Part shown: in pieces, positions 20,167-31,422 of the stretch | How the letters are laid out: each line of letters starts with the position of its first letter | Position numbering within the stretch: the stretch's first letter is position 1 | Assembly: GCF_000952685.1 (NCBI RefSeq) | Contig: NZ_JYHV01000026.1 | Coordinates: forward strand, 1-64,000 | Length of the DNA stretch: 64,000 bases | Direction: 5' to 3' | Origin: Stutzerimonas stutzeri | GTDB taxonomy: Bacteria > Pseudomonadota > Gammaproteobacteria > Pseudomonadales > Pseudomonadaceae | Position numbers and translations under genes: made by a program | The notes under the pieces: generated by a model | The model's input: only the letters and a program-made list of their open reading frames with translations | Databases searched by the model: none | What the model was told of the DNA's origin: nothing

Positions 20167-21387
20167 TCATATCCGTCGCGCTTGCAGCCAGTCCGCGACA
20201 CTACCACCGAACAGGCTGGCCTGCTCCTTCTCCAGCAGCTCCAGCGACTGCCGCAGCGTCGGATACCATAGCTCGTCCAGATGCTCCGGCAACGCGTGTC
20301 TGCCCGAGAGCGGCCAGGGATTACAACGCAACAATTGATCGAAGCTGTAATGGTTGAGATCGCGACATAGCACCCATCCGGATGACCCGGTCCGGCAGAC
20401 GAGTTGCTCGCGCTCGAAGAACTCAAGGATCTCGTCCCACTCGTCCTCTGGCAGTTGCCAGCCATTTCGATGGGCGTCGCGCAGCCGCACCTCACGTCCA
20501 GCCAGTTGGCTTTCGTAAAGCACCCGCAGCAAACCGAGCATGACCAGCAGGCGCGGGACCGAGCGACGCCGCCATTGCTGGGACGAAGACATCCCGCATA
20601 CCAGCTCCGCACCGAACAGCACGATCATCCAGGAAAGATAAACCCAGAGCAGGAACAGCGGCACCGCGGCGAAGGCTCCGTAGATCAGCTGATAGCTGGG
20701 GAAATAGCTGACATACAAACCGAACATCTGCTTGGCCGCCTCGAATAAAACCGCCGTGAAGCTACCTCCGACAATGGCGTGCCGTAGCGGCACCCGGGTA
20801 TTCGGCACGGCGGCATAGATCAAGGTGAACGCAGCAATGCTGAGCACCAGTGGCATCGCTTTGAGCACGGTGCGTGCACCGATCAGTGCGTGCGGGCCGG
20901 AGATCAATGACAGCGAGGTGATGTAGGTGCTCATGGCGAACCCCGCACCCAGCAACAGCGGGCCGAGGCTCAGAATCGCCCAGTACAGAAGAAAGCTCGA
21001 GATGCCACGGCGTGGCTGACGCACCCGCCAAATCACGTTGAACGCTTTTTCGATGGTCAGGAGCATCATCAGTGCCGTCGCCATCAGAAAACCGACACCA
21101 AACCAGGTGAGCTGCCTTGCTTGATCCGTGAAGGCAACCAGATATTCCTGGATGGTTGCGCCCGTGGAGGGTATGAAGTTGCTGAAAATGTACATCTGGA
21201 TTTGCTCGCCAACCCCCTGGAACGCTGGAATGGCAGACAGCATGGCGAAGGTCACCGTCATCATCGGCACCACCGCAAATAGCGTGGTGTAGGTCAACGC
21301 GGCGGCACTGTGTGGGCCGCGATCCGCCAGGAAGCGCTGCACCAGGAAACGGCCGAACTCTACGAAATCCTTGACTCGTTGCTGCAT
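20167..21387 (-). CDS. YihY/BrkB family inner-membrane protein
   Basis: Polytopic membrane protein of 406 residues with about six hydrophobic helices in the first 290 residues (for example [19 protein letters not shown] and [21 protein letters not shown]). A soluble C-terminal domain (about 295-406) contains a winged-helix-like stretch. Older annotations call the family ribonuclease BN, which is a misassignment. The function is unknown. It is cotranscribed with the thioredoxin-like lipoprotein. Confidence 0.9.
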   Translation of the reverse strand: MQQRVKDFVEFGRFLVQRFLADRGPHSAAALTYTTLFAVVPMMTVTFAMLSAIPAFQGVGEQIQMYIFSNFIPSTGATIQEYLVAFTDQARQLTWFGVGFLMATALMMLLTIEKAFNVIWRVRQPRRGISSFLLYWAILSLGPLLLGAGFAMSTYITSLSLISGPHALIGARTVLKAMPLVLSIAAFTLIYAAVPNTRVPLRHAIVGGSFTAVLFEAAKQMFGLYVSYFPSYQLIYGAFAAVPLFLLWVYLSWMIVLFGAELVCGMSSSQQWRRRSVPRLLVMLGLLRVLYESQLAGREVRLRDAHRNGWQLPEDEWDEILEFFEREQLVCRTGSSGWVLCRDLNHYSFDQLLRCNPWPLSGRHALPEHLDELWYPTLRQSLELLEKEQASLFGGSVADWLQARRI

Positions 21388-21548
21388 TCCATCCCCTTGG
21401 TGCCAATCGCGATTTTCGGACGCGCTTGTTCACAGGCTTATGACAACCGAAAGTCCATCTTCGCAGACAGTTACCTGCGACTGGCGTTTCAGGCCTCGCC
21501 ATATTGAAGGTTACAATGGCTGCCTACACTGGCGCGAAGCAATTACAA

Positions 21549-22907
<1,359 letters not shown>

Positions 22908-23108
22908 GGCGGGCCCGCGGCACAGCAACAGTGCCATGAGAGAACGGCGCTGAAGGCGTCGTGTGCGAGGGAGTGGCCAGTTCGGTATTCGCTGGACCGA
23001 AGCCCACCCTACCCAGGCCTTCGCACTTCTCGGAGAAGGTTTCAGCGCACCCGCCCGACGTTCGGCCGCGCCAGCGGCTAGAACGAACGAAGCAGCTGCA
23101 TCCTGCCC

Positions 23109-23813
23109 TTACCAGCCGAGCGTCTGCTTGAGAAACGGAATGGTCAGCTTGCGCTGCGCCTGCAGCGAGGCCTGGTCCAGCCGATCGAGTAATTCGAACA
23201 ACGCGCTCATGCTGCGCGCACCGCGGGTGAGGATAAAGCGACCGACGTCATCCGGCAGATTCAAACCGCGGCGCGAGGCACGAAGCTGCAGGGCGCGCAG
23301 CTTGTCCTCGTCCGACAGTTCCTGCAGTTGAAATACCAGTGAAAGGCTCAAGCGGGACTTGAGATCCGCCAGCTGCACGGCGATTTCTCGCGGAGAGGCA
23401 TCTGCGGCAAGCAGCAAACGGCGGCCACTGTCGCGTAGTCGATTGAACAGATGAAACAGAGCTTCCTCCCACACCGGATCGCCCGCCACGGCATCCAGAT
23501 CATCCAGGCAGACCAACTCGCTCTGTTCCAGATTATCCAGCAGCGCCGGGCCATACTCAGCCACATCGGCAAGCGGCAGATACACGGCCAACTCGCCTCG
23601 CTGCTCGACGCGCAGGCAGGCGGCCTGCAACAGATGGCTGCGCCCGACCCCAGTACTGCCCCAGAGGTAGACCAACTCGTCGGACCAGCCGGTTTCCGGC
23701 GAACAGACCCGTTCGACGTAGCCCAGCGCAGCGGCATTGGCGCCCGGGTAGAAGTTGGCGAAGGTGGCATCGTCACGAAGACGGATGCCCAAGGGCAGTT
23801 GAATGGGTTTCAT
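23109..23813 (-). CDS. hda: DnaA regulatory inactivator Hda
   Basis: AAA+ protein that, with the DNA-loaded sliding clamp, stimulates ATP hydrolysis by DnaA and prevents re-initiation. The N-terminus MKPIQLPLGIRLRDDATFANFYPG contains the clamp-binding QLPLG motif (5-9). The P-loop reads GSTGVGRSHLL (about 50-60), the variant typical of Hda. Walker B is LVCLDDLDAV. Length is 234. Its start overlaps the end of the upstream perM gene by 4 nt. Confidence 0.95.
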   Translation of the reverse strand: MKPIQLPLGIRLRDDATFANFYPGANAAALGYVERVCSPETGWSDELVYLWGSTGVGRSHLLQAACLRVEQRGELAVYLPLADVAEYGPALLDNLEQSELVCLDDLDAVAGDPVWEEALFHLFNRLRDSGRRLLLAADASPREIAVQLADLKSRLSLSLVFQLQELSDEDKLRALQLRASRRGLNLPDDVGRFILTRGARSMSALFELLDRLDQASLQAQRKLTIPFLKQTLGW

Positions 23814-24898
23814 GGTTGGCGGGGCGGCTCGACCGGCGGCTCGGCGTAAAGGTCCGAGAGTTTATAGAGATCATGCACGTGACGCAGCAGAACCATGATC
23901 ACCGCAGCCACAGGCAACGCCAACAGCACACCGGTGAACCCGAACAGCTGCCCGCCAGCCAGCACCGCGAAGATCACCGCTACCGGATGCAAACCGATCC
24001 GATCCCCAACCAATAACGGCGTCAGCAACATGCCTTCGAGCATCTGCCCGACCGTGAACACCGCCGCGACGCCCAGCAATGGATAGGGCTCGAGACCGAA
24101 CTGGAACAGTACGGCGATCAGGGCCGCACCGATACCGACCACGAATCCCATGTACGGCACGATGCTGGCGAGACCAGCCAGCACGCCGATCAACAACCCC
24201 AGCTCTACGCCGACCAGCATGAGTCCGGCGGAATAGACCACGGCAAGCGCCAGCATCACCAGCAATTGACCTCGCAGAAAGGCACCGATCACCTCGTGGC
24301 ATTCGCGCATTAGCACCATGACGGTTTCTTCGCGCCGCCGCGGCAGTAACGACCGAAGCTTGGCCATGATCAAATCCCAGTCGCGCAACAGATAGAAGCA
24401 CACCACAGGTACCAACAGCAGGTTCGCCAACCAGGCCAGCAAGGCGATACTGGAGGCCGTGGCCTGACTCAGAATGACCGCTACCACATCTTTGGTGCTG
24501 CCGATATTGGCGGAAAAAGCGCTCTTGATCTGGTCGAAGCGCCAAAAGTCCTCATCGAGGCCGAACTGCATCTGCATCCAGGGCAGTGCCGTCATCTGCA
24601 ACCAGTCGAGTCCCAACGGTGCCAATTGATAAAGATGCATCAACTGCTTACCCAGCATCGGCACCAGTACCAGCAGTAGCACCAGACACAGCAGACTGAA
24701 CAACGCGAACACCAGTATCACGCCCCAGGTGCGGGACAGTTTCCAGCGCTCCAGCCGATCGACCAGCGGATCACCCAGGTAGGCCAGCAGAATGCCGACT
24801 AGAAACGGCGAAAGAATGGGTGAAAGCTGATAGATCAGCCAGCCAAGCAGTAATAACGCCGCCAGCCATAGCCAGCGGTTGGTATGAGTGATCGTCAT
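23810..24898 (-). CDS. AI-2E family transporter / PerM-like permease
   Basis: Polytopic inner-membrane protein with about eight hydrophobic helices, including the family's C-terminal GFTGVLLALPVAAVIMVLL stretch. ATG at 24898 (MTITHTNRWLWLAALL) gives 362 residues; the longer frame to 25015 crosses the end of the neighbouring gene region. The substrate is unknown: a few relatives export autoinducer-2 or act as Na+/H+ antiporters, many are uncharacterised. The perM-hda pair is a conserved order in gammaproteobacteria. Confidence 0.9.
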   Translation of the reverse strand: MTITHTNRWLWLAALLLLGWLIYQLSPILSPFLVGILLAYLGDPLVDRLERWKLSRTWGVILVFALFSLLCLVLLLVLVPMLGKQLMHLYQLAPLGLDWLQMTALPWMQMQFGLDEDFWRFDQIKSAFSANIGSTKDVVAVILSQATASSIALLAWLANLLLVPVVCFYLLRDWDLIMAKLRSLLPRRREETVMVLMRECHEVIGAFLRGQLLVMLALAVVYSAGLMLVGVELGLLIGVLAGLASIVPYMGFVVGIGAALIAVLFQFGLEPYPLLGVAAVFTVGQMLEGMLLTPLLVGDRIGLHPVAVIFAVLAGGQLFGFTGVLLALPVAAVIMVLLRHVHDLYKLSDLYAEPPVEPPRQP

Positions 24899-25033
24899 GG
24901 TCAAGACGCCTTGCTCCGGTTGATTCGAGGCCGCACGGCCACTGCAGGCGAAAGAGGAGGTTCGTAGCCGGCGGGCGCCGCCAATTGCAGCGCCCGCTCC
25001 GTTTGTATCGGGCATGTCGGCCCGCCCATACCG

Positions 25034-26134
25034 CTACCAGCGGTAGCGCAGCACCTCGCCCTGCTCTGCCGGTGGGATTTGCTCGGCAGCAGGCTGAACC
25101 GGCTCCTCGAGCGGTGCTTCGGCGTCGATCGGCTGTGCGCCGACCTCGCCAGCCGGCACGTCGGTGCCAAGCGGCGGCGCAGCGGCTTCATCGGCAGGGA
25201 CCTCATGCAGCCGCGCCAATGCCAACTGCGCCCGCAATTGCTCCGGGCTGGCGTTGAGGCGATACACCAACCGGTCGCTTTCGACTCGCTGCAAGCGCGC
25301 ACCGAAAGGTTCGAGCAGGCGATCCAGCTCGGCAAACCGATCGACATCGGCGCCCAGCACCTCGAGCGTGATCTCCGACGTCTCCCCTGGCGCCACCCGA
25401 TACTGCGGCGCCAGGAACGTGCTGACTGCCAGCATCACCTCATCGGCCACTGCAGCCTGGCTGTCACCGCTCGCCTTGCCTTGCGTCTGCTGGTCACCGA
25501 GCCAGAGCCGCCAGTTGGCTTCCCAGGCTTCACCGGACTGTTTCGCCACCACCGCCAGCAGCCCATCGGCATCGTAGCGTTCCGAGGCTTCGCGAAGCGC
25601 CTGTGGTTCTTTCGCCGAGACGGCCTCGGTGGTGGCTGCGAGCTGCTCACTCAGATCGGCCAGTGGCAGACGTAACGGCAAGCCGCGATGCTGGGCGGCC
25701 ACGCGCAGTTCGGACGAACCTTCCTGCGCATCGCCGACGAGCTGCGAGCCTTCTGGCGACGTTCCCAGCCACCAGGTGAGAATGCTGGGGCGGTCAGCCC
25801 CCCACAACGACAACCCGGCGGACCGCAGCGCACGCTCGGTAGTGGTCGGGTCGAAGTTCACCACGACCGCATTGTCTTCATAGGCATATCGGCTGACGAG
25901 CTGTTGCGGATCTTTGCGTAACTGCGCAACGGCGGCCTGGTCCGCCTCGGCCTTACCCGTGAGGCGCAAGACCAAGGTATCGAATGCCTTGCGCAGCGCC
26001 TCTTCACGTTCCGCCGGCTGCTGGCTGGCAACCGGTTCACGCACCTTGTAAAGATCGCTGAGGGGCGCAGCCATGGCGTGGGCGGATGCGGCCACACCGC
26101 AGAGGGCGAAAAAAAAGCGGGGAATGAGGCGCAT
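25034..26134 (-). CDS. DUF2066 periplasmic protein
   Basis: A 366-residue protein with a cleavable signal peptide (MRLIPRFFFALCGVAASAHAMA, cut near residue 22). A DUF2066 domain follows, beginning PLSDLYKVREPVASQQPAEREEALR. The final 60 residues are low-complexity Pro/Glu/Ala and end in RYRW. The family has no known function. It lies upstream of perM-hda on the same strand with a 135-bp gap, and divergent from purM. Confidence 0.85.
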   Translation of the reverse strand: MRLIPRFFFALCGVAASAHAMAAPLSDLYKVREPVASQQPAEREEALRKAFDTLVLRLTGKAEADQAAVAQLRKDPQQLVSRYAYEDNAVVVNFDPTTTERALRSAGLSLWGADRPSILTWWLGTSPEGSQLVGDAQEGSSELRVAAQHRGLPLRLPLADLSEQLAATTEAVSAKEPQALREASERYDADGLLAVVAKQSGEAWEANWRLWLGDQQTQGKASGDSQAAVADEVMLAVSTFLAPQYRVAPGETSEITLEVLGADVDRFAELDRLLEPFGARLQRVESDRLVYRLNASPEQLRAQLALARLHEVPADEAAAPPLGTDVPAGEVGAQPIDAEAPLEEPVQPAAEQIPPAEQGEVLRYRW

Positions 26135-26447
26135 GGAAATACTCGCTGGCTGGCCAGTCGTGGGGAGCCGGTCGGTCGCGATGACGACCGGCCACGATGA
26201 ATCAAGCGTTATACCTTAAACAGGCGCCTGAATCGGGGCAACCGCCGCACTTGGCTGTTGCGCATGCGGCTAAAAAAACCAGGCAGTTTGTGCGAACTTG
26301 CCCGACGCAACTGCGTCCGGGATGGCCGCTCTGCGGCAAGCCTGATAAAATCGCGCGCTTTCCGCAGACCGGTCCGGCACCTTCGCCACGTTGAGACAAT
26401 CGTCTCGTCCCACCGGTCGCCCCGCACTCTCCTCACAGGTCCGGATT
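26135..26447. promoter_or_regulatory. Divergent intergenic region DUF2066 / purM
   Basis: A 313-bp gap. On the minus strand the sequence GGTATAACG (26212-26204) offers a -10-like element for the DUF2066 gene. Just upstream of it is a perfect 10-bp palindrome CAGGCGCCTG (26221-26230). A stem GCCGGTCG/CGACCGGC (26167-26174 and 26185-26192) lies in the predicted leader. On the plus strand GATAAAATCG near 26341-26352 is a possible -10 for purM. None of these is a classical PurR box. Confidence 0.35.
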
Positions 26448-27506
26448 ATGAGCAAGCAACCCTCCATCAGCTACAAGGACGCCGGTGTCGACATCGATGC
26501 AGGCGAGGCGCTGGTCGAACGCATCAAGGGTGTGGCCAAGCGCACCGCGCGTCCTGAAGTCATGGGCGGCCTGGGCGGCTTCGGCGCGCTCTGCGAAATA
26601 CCCGCTGGCTACAAGCAGCCGGTGCTGGTGTCCGGTACAGATGGTGTGGGTACCAAGCTGCGCCTGGCCCTGAACCTGAACCAGCACGACAGCATTGGCC
26701 AGGACCTGGTGGCCATGTGCGTCAACGATCTGGTGGTTTGTGGTGCCGAACCATTGTTCTTCCTCGATTACTACGCTACCGGCAAACTCAACGTCGACAT
26801 CGCCGCCACCGTGGTTACCGGTATCGGCGCCGGCTGCGAGCTGGCCGGCTGTTCGCTGGTAGGTGGCGAGACGGCCGAAATGCCCGGCATGTATGAAGGC
26901 GAAGACTACGACCTAGCCGGTTTCTGCGTCGGCGTAGTAGAGAAAAGCGAAATTATCGACGGCTCGACAGTGACTGCCGGCGATGCTCTGATTGCACTGC
27001 CTTCTTCGGGCCCGCATTCCAATGGCTATTCGCTGATCCGCAAGATCATCGAAGTAGCCGGAGCCGACATCGAGAACACCCAACTCGATGGCAAGCCGCT
27101 CACCGAGCTGCTGATGGCGCCGACCCGCATCTACGTCAAGCCATTGCTCAAGCTGATCAAGGACACCGGTGCGGTCAAGGCCATGGCGCACATCACCGGC
27201 GGCGGCCTGCTGGACAACATTCCGCGCGTGCTACCCGAAGGCAGCCAGGCCGTTATCGACGTCGGCAGCTGGCAACGTCCTGCGGTTTTCGACTGGCTGC
27301 AACAGCAAGGCAACGTCGAGGAGCATGAAATGCACCGCGTGCTGAATTGCGGAGTCGGCATGGTCATCTGCGTCGCTCAGGAGCAGGTCGAGACCGTTCT
27401 CGACAACTTGCGCAGCGCTGGCGAAAGCCCTTGGGTGATCGGCCGGATCGCATCGGCTGACGAAGCCGCAGACCGCGTCGTACTGAACAACCTGAAAAGT
27501 CATTGA
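26448..27506 (+). CDS. purM: Phosphoribosylformylglycinamidine cyclo-ligase PurM
   Basis: Purine biosynthesis step five: ATP-dependent ring closure giving aminoimidazole ribonucleotide. ATG at 26448 ([17 protein letters not shown]) gives 352 residues. The conserved [10 protein letters not shown] segment (about 64-73) and the [13 protein letters not shown] segment (about 250) identify AIR synthetase. Its stop overlaps the purN start as TGATG. Confidence 0.98.
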   Translation: MSKQPSISYKDAGVDIDAGEALVERIKGVAKRTARPEVMGGLGGFGALCEIPAGYKQPVLVSGTDGVGTKLRLALNLNQHDSIGQDLVAMCVNDLVVCGAEPLFFLDYYATGKLNVDIAATVVTGIGAGCELAGCSLVGGETAEMPGMYEGEDYDLAGFCVGVVEKSEIIDGSTVTAGDALIALPSSGPHSNGYSLIRKIIEVAGADIENTQLDGKPLTELLMAPTRIYVKPLLKLIKDTGAVKAMAHITGGGLLDNIPRVLPEGSQAVIDVGSWQRPAVFDWLQQQGNVEEHEMHRVLNCGVGMVICVAQEQVETVLDNLRSAGESPWVIGRIASADEAADRVVLNNLKSH

Positions 27507-28153
27507 TGAGCGCACCCTGCGACGTCGTGGTGCTGATTTCAGGGTCTGGCAGCAACTTGCAGGCTCTGATCGATAGCCTGGGCGAAAACAATCCGGTGCG
27601 CATCCGTGCGGTTGTTTCGAATCGCGCCGAAGCGTTCGGCCTCCAGCGTGCACAAGCTGTCGGTATTGTCACCCACGTGGTGCAGCACAAGGACTTTGCC
27701 GACCGCGAAGCCTTCGATGCGGCTCTGATGCACGTCATCGATGGGCACAAGCCACAGCTCGTGGTGTTGGCCGGTTTCATGCGCATTCTCACCCCTGGCT
27801 TCGTCCGTCACTACCAGGGCCGGCTGCTTAACATTCATCCGTCCCTACTGCCGAAGTACAAGGGGCTGGATACCCATCGCCGCGCACTCGAAGCCGGCGA
27901 TCGCGAGCACGGCTGCAGCGTGCATTTCGTCACCGAAGAGCTCGATGGCGGGCCGGTTGCCGTACAGGCCACACTCACCATCGAAGACGGCGAAAGCATC
28001 GGCCAGTTGACCGATCGGGTGCATGCGGCGGAGCACATCATCTACCCACTGGCCGTTCGCTGGTTTGCCGAAGGCCGCTTGCGCCTTACCGAGCAAGGCG
28101 CGATGCTGGATGGCGCCCCACTGCCGACTACCGGCCATCTGTTACGAATCTAG
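27506..28153 (+). CDS. purN: Phosphoribosylglycinamide formyltransferase PurN
   Basis: Transfers a formyl group from 10-formyl-tetrahydrofolate to glycinamide ribonucleotide. The N-terminus VVLISGSGSNLQALID binds the phosphate. NIHPSLLPKYKGLDTH (about 108-123) carries the catalytic His and the signature. Length is 215, with the start ATG at 27506 overlapping purM by one base. The purM-purN pair is a standard operon. Confidence 0.98.
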   Translation: MSAPCDVVVLISGSGSNLQALIDSLGENNPVRIRAVVSNRAEAFGLQRAQAVGIVTHVVQHKDFADREAFDAALMHVIDGHKPQLVVLAGFMRILTPGFVRHYQGRLLNIHPSLLPKYKGLDTHRRALEAGDREHGCSVHFVTEELDGGPVAVQATLTIEDGESIGQLTDRVHAAEHIIYPLAVRWFAEGRLRLTEQGAMLDGAPLPTTGHLLRI

Positions 28154-28161
28154 GAGATCTT

Positions 28162-28872
28162 ATGCGTCGCGTCTTGCTGCTTGCTCTTGCCGTACTGGCT
28201 TTGCCAGTTCAGGCCCTGGAGCTCAAGCCCTTCTCCGCCAGCTATACCGCAGACTGGAAGCAAGTTCCTGTCAGCGGCACCGCCCAGCGCAGCTTGGAAA
28301 AGCGCGAGGGTGACATCTGGGAACTGGATTTCGAGGCTTCCATGCTGGTAGCCAGTTTCAATGAACGCAGCACGTTCAAGGTCGAGGGCGAAAGCTTCTT
28401 GCCGCAGAAGTATCGCCTGAAGCGCAGCGGGCTCGGCAAGGGCAAGACCATCAAGCATGATTTCGATTGGGCCGCCAAACAGGTTGTCGGCGAAGATCGC
28501 GGCGACCCGGTCAAGCTGCCGCTCAACCGCGGCCTGCTGGACAAGTCCACCTACCAGATCGCGCTTCAACACGCCGTGGCGGCGGGCGAAAAGAGCATGA
28601 GTTACCAGGTGGTCGACGGCGATGAAATCGAAACCTATGACTTCCGCGTACTCGGCGAGGAGAAGGTCAGCACCAAAGCCGGCCAGGTCGACGCAATCAA
28701 AGTGGAACGCGTGCGCGATCCGACGCAGAGCAAACGCCAGACCATTCTCTGGTTCGCCACCGATTGGGATTACCTGCTGGTCCGCCTGCACCAGATCGAA
28801 AAGGACGGCAAGGAATACCAGATCATGCTCGACGAAGGCACCGTCGACGGCAAAGCCGTGAAGGGTAACTGA
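28162..28872 (+). CDS. DUF3108 domain periplasmic protein
   Basis: A 236-residue protein with a signal peptide (MRRVLLLALAVLALPVQA, cut near 18-19). Its beta-rich body fits DUF3108: it begins LKPFSASYTADWKQVPVSG and contains a YDFRVLGEEKVSTKAGQVDAIKV segment. The function is unknown. It starts 8 bp after purN with an AGGAG site, so it is probably part of the purMN transcript, as in other pseudomonads. Confidence 0.85.
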   Translation: MRRVLLLALAVLALPVQALELKPFSASYTADWKQVPVSGTAQRSLEKREGDIWELDFEASMLVASFNERSTFKVEGESFLPQKYRLKRSGLGKGKTIKHDFDWAAKQVVGEDRGDPVKLPLNRGLLDKSTYQIALQHAVAAGEKSMSYQVVDGDEIETYDFRVLGEEKVSTKAGQVDAIKVERVRDPTQSKRQTILWFATDWDYLLVRLHQIEKDGKEYQIMLDEGTVDGKAVKGN

Positions 28873-28928
28873 TCCCCACCGCGCCAGCCTGCTGGCGCCT
28901 TACCGTCCGCTGCTACGCCGAGTCCGTC

Positions 28929-29594
28929 ATGACCTACCCCCGCTCCCTGCTGCTCCTTCTGCTGCCGATTTTCGCTGGCTGCCAAGCGTTTTCCTGGCGC
29001 GACGAGCCATCTCGGCAAGCGGTCGAACGGCTGCAGGGCGAAGTCACGCGCAACGAAGGGATGCTGCTATTGCGTAGCTGTCAGGGTCAGCGACAAGTCG
29101 AGCTGCTCGATACCGGCACGACCGGATTGTCTGACGATGCCCAGGCATTGCTCTCCGACAGCGGCCGACCGCTGTTCGCCGATGTGCGTGGCAGGCTGAT
29201 CTCGCGCGCCGATGGCAGCAGCCAAATGCAGCTGACCCAGGTTTACCGCCTTCAGAGCGAAGGACCCGGCTGCGACGCGAGCGGATTCAACCAGCTGGCA
29301 CTGCGCGCCGGCGGTCACGAACCGGGCTGGAGCGTTCGAATCACGACCAAAGGCCTGTTGCTCGAGCGGCTCGGCCAGGCGCCGTTGGCGGTGCCCTATC
29401 TAGAAGAGCAGTTGCCCGGCGGGCAAACCAATTTCAGCAGCGAAGCCAACAGCCAACGCATCGATCTCTGGGTCGCCCCGCAACGCTGCGTCGATGGTGC
29501 CACCGGTGCCGTCAGCCATCTGACCGCCGAGCTGCGCCTCGACAACCAGACACTGCGTGGCTGCGCCTATTACGGTGGCGCCCGCAACGAATGA
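28929..29594 (+). CDS. Uncharacterised lipoprotein (COG3650-like)
   Basis: A signal peptide with lipobox IFAGC (Cys about 18) predicts lipidation of this 221-residue protein. The C-terminal half contains GHEPGWSVRI and a later Cys pair (QRCVDG and LRGCAYYGG), the pattern of the COG3650 membrane-associated family. Function is unknown. It precedes dapC by 52 bp on the same strand. Confidence 0.75.
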   Translation: MTYPRSLLLLLLPIFAGCQAFSWRDEPSRQAVERLQGEVTRNEGMLLLRSCQGQRQVELLDTGTTGLSDDAQALLSDSGRPLFADVRGRLISRADGSSQMQLTQVYRLQSEGPGCDASGFNQLALRAGGHEPGWSVRITTKGLLLERLGQAPLAVPYLEEQLPGGQTNFSSEANSQRIDLWVAPQRCVDGATGAVSHLTAELRLDNQTLRGCAYYGGARNE

Positions 29595-29646
29595 ACCTAT
29601 CGAAGCGCCCATCGCCGCGCTTCCCTACGCTTCGAAGACTCCGACC

Positions 29647-30843
29647 ATGAATGACGACCTGTCCCTGCTACAGCCCTACCCGTTCGAGAAACTTCGCGTG
29701 TTACTCGCCGGCGCGCAACCGCCGGCCGACAAGCGCCCGATTGCGTTGTCGATCGGCGAGCCGAAACATCCTTCGCCCGATTTCGTGGCCCAGGCACTGG
29801 CGACCAATCTGGACCAACTCGCGGTATACCCGTCCACCCTTGGGATTGCCGCACTGCGTGAGTCGATCGCCCGTTGGTGCGAGCGTCGCTTCGGCGTTAC
29901 GGCGGGGAGCATCGACCCGGCGCGCCACGTGCTGCCGGTCAACGGTACTCGCGAAGCGCTCTTCGCCTTCACCCAGGCCGTGGTCAAGCGCAGCGCCGAT
30001 GCGCTGGTGATCAGCCCCAATCCGTTCTACCAGATCTATGAAGGCGCAACGCTTCTGGCCGGCGCCGCGCCGCATTACCTGCCCTGCACCGCCGAAAACG
30101 GTTTCAACCCTGATTTCGATGCGGTCTCGGCAGAAACTTGGCGACGCACTCAGATCCTCTTCCTTTGCTCGCCGGGCAACCCCACCGGCGCGCTGGTGCC
30201 ACTCGAGACGCTCAAGCGGCTGATCGCTCTGGCCGACGAATATGACTTCGTTATTGCTGCGGACGAATGCTACAGCGAGCTGTACTTCGACGAAGAACAC
30301 CCGCCGGCAGGGCTGTTGACCGCCTGCGCCGCCCTGGGACGCGAGGACTTCAAACGCTGCGTGGTCTTCCACAGCTTGTCCAAGCGCTCCAATCTGCCCG
30401 GCCTGCGCTCAGGTTTCGTCGCTGGCGACGCGGATATCCTCAAGGCGTTCCTGCTCTACCGCACTTATCACGGCTGCGCCATGCCGGTGCAAACACAGCT
30501 GGCCAGCATCGCCGCCTGGAACGACGAAGCTCATGTGCAGGCCAATCGTCAGCTGTATCGCGAGAAGTTCGATGCGGTGCTGGACATCCTCACCTCCGTG
30601 ATGGAGGTGCAGCGTCCCGATGGCGGCTTCTACCTGTGGCCTAAGACGCCTGGCGATGACCAGCAGTTCACGCGCGAACTCTTTGCCAGCGAACACGTGA
30701 CCGTAGTTCCGGGCTCCTATCTGTCACGTGAAGTGGATGGATTCAGCCCGGGCACGGGCCGGGTACGCATGGCGCTGGTGGCGCCGCTCGCCGATTGCGT
30801 CGAGGCTGCCGAGCGCATCCGCGCCTTCATCGCCAAGTCGTGA
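29647..30843 (+). CDS. dapC: Succinyldiaminopimelate transaminase DapC
   Basis: PLP-dependent class I aminotransferase of the succinylase branch of lysine/diaminopimelate synthesis. ATG at 29647 (MNDDLSLLQPYPFEKLR) gives 398 residues. The PLP lysine is in HSLSKRSNLPGLRSGF (about 243), and the conserved NPTGA segment is near 180. It lies about 1.4 kb upstream of dapD, whose product feeds the same pathway. Confidence 0.94.
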   Translation: MNDDLSLLQPYPFEKLRVLLAGAQPPADKRPIALSIGEPKHPSPDFVAQALATNLDQLAVYPSTLGIAALRESIARWCERRFGVTAGSIDPARHVLPVNGTREALFAFTQAVVKRSADALVISPNPFYQIYEGATLLAGAAPHYLPCTAENGFNPDFDAVSAETWRRTQILFLCSPGNPTGALVPLETLKRLIALADEYDFVIAADECYSELYFDEEHPPAGLLTACAALGREDFKRCVVFHSLSKRSNLPGLRSGFVAGDADILKAFLLYRTYHGCAMPVQTQLASIAAWNDEAHVQANRQLYREKFDAVLDILTSVMEVQRPDGGFYLWPKTPGDDQQFTRELFASEHVTVVPGSYLSREVDGFSPGTGRVRMALVAPLADCVEAAERIRAFIAKS

Positions 30844-30850
30844 TCTGGAA

Positions 30851-30872
30851 GCCGGACGTTGCGACGTCCGGC
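30851..30872. terminator. Hairpin between convergent dapC and a small gene
   Basis: Perfect 9-bp stem GCCGGACGT/ACGTCCGGC (30851-30859 and 30864-30872) with a 4-nt TGCG loop, 7 bp after the dapC stop and 8 bp from the stop of the convergent small gene. No T-run follows on either strand, so it could be a shared weak terminator or an RNA end-protecting structure. Confidence 0.55.
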
Positions 30873-30880
30873 TTACCGAT

Positions 30881-31027
30881 TCAGGCCACCCCCGGCGGGA
30901 TCTTGTCCTTGCCGTAATCGCGCAGTTTTTCCAGATTTTCCGGTTTCATGTGCTCTGGAATGTCCGCAGTGACGGGCTCGTCGCTTTTGTCACGCTCGTC
31001 CACATCCGGTTTTTCGGGTTCGTTCAT
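30881..31027 (-). CDS. Small 48-residue acidic protein, uncharacterised
   Basis: An open frame of 48 residues (MNEPEKPDVDERDKSDEPV..., ending IPPGVA). It has an almost perfect AAGGAGG ribosome site 5 nt before its ATG and normal codon use for this genome. The protein is charged and likely disordered at the N-terminus. It has a central IPEHMKPENLEKLRDYG segment that looks like a short conserved motif. It sits 11 bp downstream of the 81-residue gene on the same strand, probably in one transcript. No function is known to me. Confidence 0.65.
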   Translation of the reverse strand: MNEPEKPDVDERDKSDEPVTADIPEHMKPENLEKLRDYGKDKIPPGVA

Positions 31028-31038
31028 GGCATCCTCCT

Positions 31039-31284
31039 TCAGATTGCGTTCTCTTCCCAGATCAGTTCACCTTCGTCGCTGACCTCCGTGACCTTGGTCA
31101 GTGCAGCTTCGGCTGCAGTCTCGGCCTCGGAGGCAAGGTCATACCGCCGCCCGTTAGCCACCTTGAATACCTGGGCGTTTTCTTCCGTCCCCCGCCGTTT
31201 CACGGCTATCACTGCCTCGAATCCGTCATCGGCAGGAACGGCGGACGAGATGGCTTCATGGTTTTCGAAATGCTTGCGTGCCAT
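31039..31284 (-). CDS. Small 81-residue protein, uncharacterised
   Basis: I chose ATG at 31284 (MARKHFENHEAISSAVPADD), which has GAGG 7 nt upstream; the open frame extends to 31395 without a good start. The 81-residue product looks like a small alpha/beta fold, with strand-like FEAVIAVKR and QVFKVANGRRYDL and a Glu/Ala-rich helix after them. It ends in EGELIWEENAI. No cysteines or catalytic motif are evident. It is paired with the 48-residue gene downstream. Confidence 0.65.
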   Translation of the reverse strand: MARKHFENHEAISSAVPADDGFEAVIAVKRRGTEENAQVFKVANGRRYDLASEAETAAEAALTKVTEVSDEGELIWEENAI

Positions 31285-31422
31285 ACATGACCTCATCGTT
31301 GCGACTGTGATCAATGGACAACGTAGAGGGAGAAAAAGGTCGAACGTCTTCTTCGTGACCCACTCACTGAACCCATGGCACTGCCGCGACTCCACCTATA
31401 AACAGACGACCGGGAGCCCTCT

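Noticed and set aside
20133..20612. N-terminal extension of the thioredoxin-like lipoprotein to 311 residues
   Set aside because: The extension overlaps the yihY gene, whereas the ATG at 20132 has AAAGGAG and a proper lipoprotein signal.
20167..21387. Ribonuclease BN label for the YihY protein
   Set aside because: The family is a polytopic membrane protein; RNase BN activity belongs to an unrelated enzyme.
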